A stretch of 64,000 bases of DNA from contig NC_088318.1 in assembly GCF_910592395.1 (NCBI RefSeq), positions 14,012,349 through 14,076,348 of the forward strand, in the 5' to 3' direction. Positions 20,581 through 32,300 of the stretch are shown here, piece by piece. The DNA is from Lineus longissimus (taxonomy: Eukaryota > Nemertea > Pilidiophora > Heteronemertea > Lineidae). Positions within the stretch are counted from its first letter, which is position 1. Each line of letters begins with the position of its first letter. Under the pieces are notes generated by a model, which made no database searches, was not told where the DNA came from, and saw only the letters and a list, made by a program, of their open reading frames with translations. The position numbers and the translations under genes were made by a program.

Positions 20581-23064
20581 TCACTCGTCATAATCTGAAT
20601 CATATAAATCGTTGTTCTTCTTTAAAGTCAAGCCATGATCATAAGCTTTGTAGAGTTTCTGTAATGTCTGGACCATCTGGTCTGCACGGTCGTCTCCCCC
20701 AAACTCCTCCCGCCACTTCTGAATCCTACGTTCCTGAGGAGACAATTTGTTAGCTTCTTGTTGATGCCGTCCGCCCGCAGGTCGTCTGACCTTCTTCAGG
20801 GAATCCTAGTGAGAAGAAAATACAATTAAAAATTGTTTTAAAACGTATTCACACAAGCAGTTGGGACTGTAAAATTGGCGGGCAACCAGAGCATGTCCTC
20901 CAGGACTGCCTACTTTGGACACTGAGAGACTGGTCACATGGCTATTTGAAGCATCAATGGAGGCCAAGCTCAGGATCAGTATACATTTGGGTATCTGAAT
21001 ATAATCGAAAACCATAAAAGACAATTGTTCAACATGAATAGAAGTTCTTGCCTTATATGCAACATCATCTGTGTCAAAGATCAACTTCTGTGGTGTAATT
21101 TTTGCACGAAAGAGGCTGAACTCCTGTGAGCCACTCCATGATCTACAGCCAACATCAAAACCAGGATCTCTGAAATTAGAGCACTTGTTTTAAAATGATA
21201 CAGAATCCTCATGATTGGTCTTGTCAAACATCAGAAATGGCAACTGCATGTTTTTTCAAGATGGAAAATCAAGGAGAGCATTTCAGTCCCTATGGTGCCC
21301 TTATTATAGAAGTTCTACTTTACTGCTTTCAATATGCCTCATTCTGAGCGGTGTCTATTTCATATAATTCCAAATTCAACACCTACTGTTCTCTCCTCTT
21401 CCTTCTCTGTTCTTGAATTTCCTTGAAACTTGGGAACATATAGTTGCCCGTCAAAGGTGGCCTTTTCTCAGCAACAGTACACTGCCTCACGTCACTGTAC
21501 TTGACCATGGCACCATGACCTCTTGGGCAGTGGAAATAACGCTTGCCTCTGTAAACACCATTATGAGTTGAACCAACTGGAATAAAATTATTTACAGATG
21601 AACTTCAGTTTCTGAACAGGAAAACAAGGTCAGCATGCACTAAAGAGTAAAGTTGTGAGCAATCACTGTCTTCAGCATTTGCTCTGCACCTAGAAATGTT
21701 GTTCTCCTGGGAGTACACTTCCTCAAAGGTGGGATTAGCGTGTTTTACATGCCACAACGGTTAGGTGCCAATTAGGTTGATTGGCCTAGTGACTCCTTTT
21801 TCAACCAAAGAGGAATCACTAAAAAAACATGGCATTATCAATAGGAGTTTTAGATCAAAAACACTTCTAACATGTCAGTGGGATCATTCATAAGTTCATT
21901 TTAGTTTTCAACTCCAACTTTTCCAACTATGGGATAAGGGAGGTCATTTTCTTTAAGAATTTAGACATTCATCTGGAGGATCATCATCTACTTACTATTA
22001 TCATCAAGTTGAACACCTACGAAAACCTCTGGTGCCACAAGGTCCTCTTGAAGAAGACCAACAAATCTCACAAAACCTGAAAAAGTGGAACACCTAACCA
22101 CATCAGGTACTGGGTACATGTAATTAGACCTTAATGCAAAACGATCAGAAATAATTGCCTTACACTAGAATAGTTCCCTTCAATTATTTTCATTCCAACA
22201 ATTGTTTCAGCAAAGATTTGAAAGAGCCATCAAATATCAAAGTTTACAGAACAGCTCTGTCATCTGGACCAGCCAAAAAGACTGGGAGCCAGTTGAGAAA
22301 TCTTTGTGCTCATTTACAACCATGAGCAGCAATCAGTGTGTTCTTACTCTTAATGGAACTCAACTTTTTAAAGTCACATTTTCCACCTACCTTTGCGCTC
22401 TCCCCACACAATGACTCGATCTCCTTTTTTAAGTAATTCTTTTGACTTGAACAGGGAAGAGGTCTGTGTGGATCTGTGTAAAGCCGTACTTCCGAGATGC
22501 GATTCTGAGTCTGGTCCAAAGTGGCGCTTGTAAAATGATCGACATGGCCCACAGCGGCAAAGAAATGGGTCACATTCTGAATGTGTTATAGCCGCTGTTG
22601 TTGGTCGAGTCTGTAAAACAATAAGTGGCCATCAGTTGAAGTAATCAATGTGGTTATGATATTTTTACTGCAGCAGGGACAGTTCAATCTAATATCCACT
22701 TCAGCCTCGGCTCAATAAATAACACAATGACCCGATGACGTACATGAACATATTGCAATAGGCCTATAACCTTATCTCAATCACAGTCACAGTCGACACA
22801 GACGGACATCACCAGGTAATCAGTAATCTATTGAACTCTACTTCACCCAGTCTCACTCTGATGTACTAGTCATAGTGTCACTGTGGTTAGTGCTGTAGTG
22901 TAGAGTCGAGGAGCTCATCATCATCGCATCGCCATCAGTATCAGCCCGACACAGGATCAAAATTCACAGAGTCACAGCGTCATCAGCCATGGAATAACTA
23001 CCTGATGTCGAGCACTATAACTGCGACTCAAAGATCGAACACTTTCTGCGCTGGATTTGTTCAT
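20581..23064 (-). CDS. CAP-Gly domain protein, 298 aa
   Basis: Coding exons on the minus strand are 23002-23064, 22391-22610, 21996-22076, 21387-21576, 21052-21169 and 20581-20805, giving 298 residues that close in phase. Intron 5 has a GC donor (AAG|GCAAGA); the other introns are GT-AG. Residues about 80-150 form a CAP-Gly domain: GDRVIVWGERKG, then EVFVGVQLDD, then GVYRGKRYFHCPRGHGAMV. This domain normally binds C-terminal EEY/F tails of tubulin and EB proteins, but the usual GKNDG motif is replaced by GSTHNG. Upstream is a Cys-rich segment (CRCGPCRSFYKRH) and downstream a basic coiled stretch and an acidic C-terminus. I do not recognise the vertebrate counterpart. It starts 318 bp from, and divergent to, the ATP9 long-form start. 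Confidence 0.87.
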
Positions 23065-23382
23065 AATGTCATTTTTAACGTAATTTTTAGAAAAGTTAAG
23101 GCAAAATTAAACAAAAATCTGACAACATCGCTTGCAGCAATAATAACAAAATCACTTCATACAGAGGAGAAATTCTAGTGATGATTTCACCAGACCCATT
23201 TTTAAGATTAAATTTCTGAGTTTACTACCATTGATAAAAATATATCAACAACTGAAAACAAAATATCATATTATTATAATTTTATTGAACTAATAACCAT
23301 TAGTCTAATTTGCAGCATTTGTGCATTTTGATGAAATGAAATCCTCTCCTAATTTTCCCTACCCGTCAGAAAATCAACCAAA
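23065..23382. promoter_or_regulatory. Shared divergent promoter, CAP-Gly gene / ATP9
   Basis: Only 318 bases separate the two start codons, which face away from each other, so the promoters must overlap or one of the 5' UTRs is very short. The ATP9 start sits in CAAAATGGCGACC, which resembles a YY1-type site placed over an initiator codon. The rest is AT-rich with no TATA box I would defend. Confidence 0.6.
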
Positions 23383-26300
23383 ATGGCGACCGAGCTGTCG
23401 CCCATTCTCGATGATGACGAGCTAAGTGGGCGAAGTAAACGTAGAAAGAAATTCAGGTAGGCCTTTCAAAGACTTCTGGTGAAAGAATATGTACCCATCT
23501 AATGAATGAAACTCACATTGTGCAGAATGGTCGTATATCTATCGAATGGCTACCGATTGAATGGCACATCTTTGCCTCCTTTTTACACGTATCTAATTGC
23601 GTCGCTTACCTCATAGAAAATAAATTATTTTGGTATGTGGGATTTATTATGACTAAGGTGTTTCCTCAAACGGTTTTTGTCCAGATAGATTTGTTGCCTG
23701 GCAAATATTATATATATGTGCAAGACATTGACAGTTGACTTGTGAATGATGAACTGTAGTCAGACCGAGATGTTATATTACTTGGGAGACGAAGCTTCGG
23801 CAAGCGCGGACGTCCAGGACGATGTGGCCGTGGTGATTGCTGCATTCTAATTCTGCATGCATGAAACGTGGCTTCAACTCAATCATTCATCATGCTCATA
23901 GACTGATGAAGACCATGATAATAAACTTGATACCATATAGTGCGGCAGTAGAGGGCAAGGCAGCTTTTCCCGTCAATGCGGTCGGGAATATTGAGCCCTG
24001 TAGTTAGTGCTTATGGGTAACTCGAGAAAAAAATTATGCACGTTGGATTGGGTTCTTCTATCTCCTTCTTGAAACTCTGCCTCTGGGTGCGTTGGCATCT
24101 ATTTTCAGTATTCTTCATTGTTATGTATGTAAACTGTCCATCAAAACAGTAACAACAGAAAAAGAAGTTGTTTTGTCAAAATATTGGTTGTACATTACAG
24201 TTAAAATACTCAACTGGCAATGTAAAATCAAATGAAAAACTATATAAAATCAGTTTTAAACAACTCAATGACTTTATATTGAATACATAAATGTATGAAT
24301 ATGATATCAAAATTTTGGTATTGGAATGGCAATGACAATTGACATGATTTTGTTTATTTTGTATAGATACCCGGAATTTGAAGATGATTTTGCAGGCACC
24401 GAAATGCACGAAATGGATGAAGTCCCCCTCATGATAGGGAATGAGTCTGATGGCTTCGAGACTGATGAAAGCGACTATTTGATTCGTCCCCGGTTGCGGG
24501 GACGTCATTCTCACGGATTCATCTATTTTTTAACCACTGGATGGCGCCTCAAGTGTGTTAGGTACATACACACTTTCCGTTTTCTGTCTATTTTCTTCTG
24601 GCTTCTACTTTCTCTTCTATGCACTTTAATTTCTCACTATCCTCTTAGTCTCATAGTCTAACCTGCATTTTATTCTGTTCCTTTTTAGAGCTGTTGCATA
24701 TAATCTGCATCATGTGAGATTTCGTTTCTAACAGCTGTGCCCTGTGGTACTGATGTATGTTTTCTGGTTAGTAGGTGTCATGTTTAATGTGTAGCTCAAT
24801 AGTTTGAAACAGTAAGGTAAGATTATACTATTATAGCCCTGGTAGGCCCCTTTCCATGTGATGAAAACCTTATTTTTAAATGCACGAAACACAGATTCAT
24901 GCATGCATGCAAGCTGGTATTTCTTTACAAATTTGTCAAGATTTTCAAAATAAAAAAGCAGACAAAACAACTAAATAGTCATTACGGTACTTCTACGTCC
25001 CTTTCATCTACACGTGACTTTTGCTCTAGAAATTGATGACAGTGGCTGATTTAAGGAGGCAAAAATCATATCTTTATGTGCGTTCTTCCCTTTCAATTCA
25101 TCCACTACCTCTGTGTTGCTGTCCCATCTTCATCAGTTCATGTCATCTTCAGAACAGTGTTCTTTATCTCCCGAATTTAATTTGCCAGAGTTCTTCAAGG
25201 GTGACAAGTGACAACGCATTCTCCACCAGTTGAGTCGAACTCTGCCCAAAAAACAATTTGTCACTCCAAGGCCCACTGTGTGACCCATCGAACCAAATGG
25301 GGTAGTAAGTCACAAAGCTTAGTATTGAGCAATCACTGACAACATGAAATCACGTCAAATATGATCCATATTTATGAATATCTCGCCATAAAAGATACAC
25401 AGCTGGGAGTAGGTTTATAATCTAAGCAGCAAGCTATGTGAATATGTGGATAACTCCATATGCCCCTAATGCGACTTACTATTTACTACCCATTTTTGTG
25501 TGATGGGTCACGAATATTGGGGTGGCACATCCTGTTAAAATGCTTTGGAGAACACACTCTCTTGTATTGGTGGCTCCATGCTTTGTTTGTTAATTGCGTT
25601 GGTGCTGTCACAGTGCAAGCTGGGCTCTTTGTTGCGGATTCTGACAGCGTTTGTATATTGTAGCCATTTTGCTATAGTTGTATCAGTTTTTCATTTTTCT
25701 AGCTTAAAGGAAACTTCTCTGCACCAAGTTATGTACCTTTCACACTTGACGAAGCCAGATTCTCTTCAGACATGTCAGAAGTTTTAGATGCAAAAAGTCA
25801 TATTTTTGTGCTAGAAATTTATCGATTCTTTATGTCTATATTTTGTATTTTGTGATTTCATAATTCATTATAGTACGTTTCTCTTGATTGAGGAGGACTT
25901 CACCAGGTATCTGATGTAAATTCATATCTTTCAGTGCATTTACAATACATATATTCATCATCTCACATGTATTTCAATTATGTTGTTATAATATGGACTT
26001 GGATTTCAGTTCTAGACCATGTAATTACAGTAACATTCAATTTACAAGGTGAAAATCAACCCTAATTTTGAATCCAAAAACTAGAAGATTGTCCAACTCT
26101 TGAAATTGTAATGCAAAATGTTCTAATCCATCATTGTCATGTAGATACCTTTATGGAAAAAAGCAAGCTTTTTTATTGAGGTAATTTACATTCAGTTTCA
26201 ATTTGGTATAAGTTTATAGGGAACATGTAGTTTGAATTGGTGGACATAGCGATAGATTGTACTTTTTAGTTCGTCCTGGGAATCAGATCATTCATTGGCA

Positions 26301-29300
26301 CTGGCAAAGGCATGCAAATCACTTCCTTGTCCTTGATATCAGCTTAAAGAGATCCTGTCGTGACCCAAGTCTTTATTTCGCCTAGCTGAACGTAGTAAAA
26401 ATAACTAAATTGGAGATTACCTCTTACGCAGTTCATTGACTGGAGCCAGTAATGTTATGCAACGTTATGCAATGTTAGCCAGATGAACAGCTCACCGCAA
26501 CAACTACCTAGGGGACCTTGAAACTGCTAACATCTAACAAAGGAAACTTATTCCCGCCTTAGGTTTTAACCGGGCCGTTCAAAACTCCCCATTTTTATAA
26601 GCGTTTCTCGATAGCTTCCCTTTAACATTGCCAAATGCAACATCATTTCGGTCTGCTGCTTTGGAAAGGAACTGAGAGTTGGCCAGTAACAGTCAATGTC
26701 AGTGCCAGACAGACCTTAAAGCCTTGGTCGGAAAGGTTTGTGCCTTTTGGCCAAAGGGAGTCACACCAACAGTCTGCGTTGTAGGTTTGTAATGGTTGAA
26801 TAGAATAAAAAGCAAAATGTCAAGTTTAACTTTCAGTTCATTTAATTTTGAAAGTCGTTATGGAATCATCTGTTTATGTAAATCTTCCGATTCCATGAAA
26901 TACAGACGATTTCTTTCACTCTCTGGCAGGTCGAGATGATCCATTGATTGTCAGCATTCTGGTGGATAAGGTTTCTCTTTACTCCCTGGTGGAACCAGGA
27001 TTAAGCACAGGTGGACAGACACTTCCTTTATTAGTGAAAAATCTCTGAAAATGATGGTGAATTTGGGTAGGAATTGCCTCCTGTTTTTTAGGGCACCCCA
27101 TTTCATTGGTCTCTTCCTTGATGGTTGCTTGCAAGGGAACACCCGGTGAAGATTTCCATTGCAAGGCATTGATAATCACCTCAGTTTTACACCATTTTTC
27201 AATCAAATACAGAACAATTTAACCTTTGTTTTGGTTTTGTCGACTATTTTGTACTATATTTGATCCGTATGATAAGTCTCCATTCTTGCTGTCAGTCCGT
27301 CACACTCGGAGCCCAGCTTGGACTGTCAGGTGACCACACCCACTCTACCAAAAAGTCATGTCAAAATTGATCTCAGGTAAGCTCGTCGTCTCTTGTAAAA
27401 CCAGCATTGCTTCGACTTTTCAGATGCCAAAACAAAACGGAAGCTAATCTGGTCTACCTTATGAAATTTCTGGGAAGCAGCAAGCTTTACCACTCCCAGA
27501 CCAAAATAGCTGTGTATTCCTGGTCATATTTTATCAAATTTTGGATTGATATTTGAGACTCACCACACCACTACAAACTCTTTGGTAGTGCCGTGCTGTT
27601 TTGAAGACCCACTAATATCAAAATACCATTACTGAGCGTCTTTGGACACCTAAGATAGATACAGCCTGGGCTAAAACATTGAGATGTGCTCAAATCGAAA
27701 ATTCTCTTTGCTGCCAATTTTTCGATGCTTGGCATATGTACACAGAGAGAGCATTTGATGACATGGCATGACAGCTGTTGTAATTTATCCAATTCTATCG
27801 TGGATTCATACAATGTTTGATATGGCTCTAACTCCTATCTTGATGTAGGCGCACATTTACAGAAATCTACATAATACCGTGTTCGCAGTTGATAAGTCGA
27901 AATGCTGGTTTTACATGGTAATTTCGCTAAGTGGCTTGTTGTGGCATTCTTTTTTCTGCCTGTCCTCCCACTGTTGCAGGCTGTTGAGTTGATTGACCTG
28001 CCTCCCCGGCATGAAATGACACTACTTTTTGTTTTACCACGTAAACAATAGAGGATAGGTTTCTGCACAATCAAATTATCGGACGGATGAGTAAATTGAG
28101 TACCGGTATTTAAGTGGTTGTCCTGTGGACAAGGAGAAAAATTTCAGTTTTAGTACTAACAAACCTAATGCAGGACAACTGTCCGAAGGGAATGGACAAC
28201 CAGATATCTTTGAGCACCATGCCGAAAACCTTAAAATAGACCACTGCAGGTTTTAGCAGACAGAAAGTTTTCAGTTTAAAAACAGATACTTCACAGTTCT
28301 CCAGATATACTGATCCTCTATACATGCTATATGGTGATGTACGCACTTTTTTGGCACACTTACAGTACACCGTTATTTATTTCTATTTCTTGGAGTTTGT
28401 TTGTTGTGGTCATGTGACAGATGTTCATAACACTGCAACAGGAAAAATTGATATTCATGTCATATTTTCTTACCAATAGTAATCATACACTCTGCTTACA
28501 CCACTGTGGCTGCAGTACATGTCAATCCCAGTAAATGACGATAATTATTTTCATCCAGTGATATTATCACTCATTGAGACGCAGCATTGAGTGTCTCTTC
28601 AAATTCCATATACAGTATGAGCGGTGAATTATGCGTGAAGTAATATAATATTATGCACCCATTCATGTTCAAGTATAAAATTGAACATCCAGCAATAATG
28701 TTCAGTCCTGGATGAAGTGCAATTTCAATTTTGTACTAGAATTACTACCCTAAAATATTGTATGCAGTTTTCTTGATCATTTTGATGTGTTGTCAAATTG
28801 TCTCCCAATGTGTTAACTAATTGTAGTGTTATCATTTCTGTTCAGACCCGTCTTGAAAATAGTAATTGGTATATTTTGCTTGTATGTACAGAACTAAACG
28901 TGGTGATCATTTTCGTAGTTCTGGTGTCCATTGATTGCTTATCACAGTTTGAATTTGATAGAAGATAGGAGTCTGCGTTTGGTTGTCGATTGCCCACGGA
29001 GGAAGTTGAGAAAATTTAGAGAGGTGGGGTCCCCGTCTTGCTGGCCGGTTCAATTAGCCAAGTCCTGATTCTGAAAATGGCGGAAGCTACTCCGTTAATA
29101 GCGTCTGATGAACAGATAGAATCTGAAAACGACACTACTCTCCAGTAAGTTGTTTTCTTGCTTCATTCAGTGGCTGCCGCCCCCGTCTTTAGTGAGATTT
29201 TGGTCACCTCTAGATCTTGGTTCTCCCCCTTCATCTGTGGCTGCAGCCCGTCTTGAAGGTTTTTCTGCATCCATGGATGCTATAGCTGGTCTTGGAGCCT

Positions 29301-32300
29301 CCAGGCCTCCACTTGTTCTTGGTAGAAATATCAGGCAGGTACCCTTCCTTTAGACTTCTCATGCTGTCCCAATCATGAAGGCAATGATGGCCTGCATGTA
29401 GCTTTTGCATGGTCCGTATCTTGAATGTTTTCAGTGCTAATAGATCTATAAATATATATAAATGAATATAAATATAGAATTTGTAAAGCACCTTTCCAGG
29501 TCACCCTGCTCAAAGCGCCAACTCCTCTATTTTTTGAAGTGAAGATTGAACAAGTGTGTTTTAAGAAGGGATCTATGCCATAGCTGAGGTACCCCTTAAG
29601 CTTGCAGCACACTGGACGCCAACTTCGGCGGCAAGGCGCGTCAGACTGAACGCCGCTCGACGCCAGAGTTGGCGGCAGTGGATCGCGCTCATAGCACACC
29701 TACTCAGAATTGGCGTCCAGTAGCGTCTTTTCCGCCACTTCCAAGAATCGTGGGGGCTGCCATTTTGATATCATGTGACGTCAAGACGCAAGCTGATTGG
29801 CCAAAGCCTCGCCGTTGACGCTGGTTGACGCCAACTCTGGCGGCGATCCGTAGCACACCTGGATTCTTCTTGCGTTCACTGGCGTTCAGACGCCGCTACA
29901 GGCGTAAAAAATCAAACATGCTAGATATCTGGCGGCAAGTGGCGTTTGCCTGACGCCGTCCGTAGCACACTACGGATTTTTCAGGCGTTCAGGACTCTTG
30001 CTGCAAAAAACGCGCCTTGCCGCCGGAGTTGGCGTCCAGTGTGCTGCAAGCTTTACTGGAGAGGAGTGACGTGGTGTCTTGCCATGGCAATGTAAATGTA
30101 GCTTCTGAAAACCTTCAACATAGTGGTTTGAACGCAGCAGGGAATTGCCCATAAATGTCTACAAGGCTGTATAAATATGACAGCAATATTGTTAATTGTG
30201 GTCGGTTGCTATGTACGTAATCATTCCAGCCAGTTTCCATTTATTTACGGGAGTTGTAGTGCTGGGACGTTGTATGATTGGAATATGGGCATGAACATTA
30301 CATGTCAAGAACAAAAAGGCTCCTTTTTAGCTCACCTCTTAGCAGAGGTGAGCTTATCCCATACCGTGGCGTCCGTCGTCCGTCGTCGTCGTCGTCGTCG
30401 TCGTCGTCCGTCGTCGTCCGTCGTCCGTTAGCAGGGCACGTTTCGTAACTGTTAGAGCTGTTGAGTTGAAACTTGGTACACATGTACCCTTATGTAATGA
30501 CACCTTGGAGACTAAGTTTCAATCCGATTCGTTTCATGGTTTGGCCACCAGGGGGCCAAACGTTAAAAGTGAAAATATGCAATATCTCCCTTAATAGTAG
30601 TCGAGAAATTTTGAAAAAAATATGGTAGGTACTTCTAGCAAAGGTGCATCATATATCCTCCGGGTTTTTGATTTGACCTCCTTTTCAAGGTCACAGAGGT
30701 CAAATGGTGTAAATTGGCCATTAGGATGTAACGATGGCACGTTTCTAAACTGCAATGACTATTGACACCAAATTTGGTACACATTTACCCCTTAGTCAGG
30801 TGATCTCAGGGACCAAAGTTTGGTCCAATATGATTCACCACTTGACCACCAGGGGGCAAAATCCAAAAACCTTAAAAATGTGATTATTCCTTAACTTCTT
30901 GCCCGATTGCCACCAATTTGATATCATGGGTACATCTAACCACCATACAGTATATGTCACACAGGTTTTTAATTTGACCTTCTTGTCAAGGTCACAGAAG
31001 TCAAATGGCATAAATTCGCCGTCAGGCCGTAACTATGGCACGTTTCTTAACTGCAATGACTATTGATCACAAATTAAGTACACATGTACCCCTTGGTCAG
31101 GTGATCTCAGGTACCGAAGTTTGGTGCGATCTGATTTGCCGTTTGGCCTCCAGGGAGGGGGCCAAATCCTAAATTCTTCAAAATGCCATTATACCTAGTA
31201 ATGACTTGCCCGATTGGCACCAATTTTATATCATAGGTACATCTAATTCTAACAACCATTCAATGTGTCACCCGGGTCTTCTTTGATTTGACCTACTTTT
31301 CAAGGTCACAGAAGTCGAATGTACTGTAAATTGGCCATTTTGGGGAAATTGTAATTGCTTGGACCTACATCAAACCTAACACTACATGACACAATACCAT
31401 GCTCTTTATCCATCTTTCCTCCACATGAGGTGAGCACAATGGCCCTGGCCATTTCATTAAGGGCAGAGATACTTGTCCTGCCTATCCTATTATATGTTGG
31501 ATAGCTCCACAGTCTTTCTTTGACTTCATACGACTCAACTTGTTGGTGTCAGGCAGGGGAGGGGGAATTGAAATTGACTTTGAGATATTTTTGTTCTGTA
31601 TTTAAAGTACACATTGAATATAAACTTCAGCATTGCTGTTGTTTACCCGATTATAGGCCAGTTTTCATCACATTGTCATTGACATGCCATCTGCAAGGGT
31701 TTTTTTCATATTCACTTGAACCACGAGTGTACAAATGGCGTGTTGCCTCATCAAATCTATCTCTCACTGTGTAGGCCTGGTTCTATATTTAATCGAAGAT
31801 CAATACCTGTCCTTAACAGCTGTGCACACATGCATCAGCAGGCCTTGTTATGGACCACAATATTGAATAAATGAAAAACCACAGTATAAACCTGTATGTA
31901 GGCGTATATTGACGTTTTCTGTTTGGAAACGATATGAAGATGGTCTGGACTGCATTGCATAGATTTTGACTTGCCTTTGAGTTGAGGTGAGGGTTTCCTG
32001 AGTGATGTTGGGAGGGGGAGGTATGTCACTCTGGGCAGAAGTATCAAAAAGGCAAATTACAGTCATCTGCGCTTGGGGTTTTCCATGAGGTGTGCGGCCT
32101 GCTTGAGTCAAATTTCTGAGCTGAAGGAAAATGGGTCAAACAAATTTCAGGAGGCATAAAAAATGAACTGTCAAGGAAATGTTGAGAGTCCGTCCACATC
32201 TGCGTTCAGCTGTTTCCATTCATTATTTTATTTGTCTCACTAAAACACTGTTGTATTATTGTGTATCAAAAGATTTGTTTAATTCTTGTGTCTAATCAAA

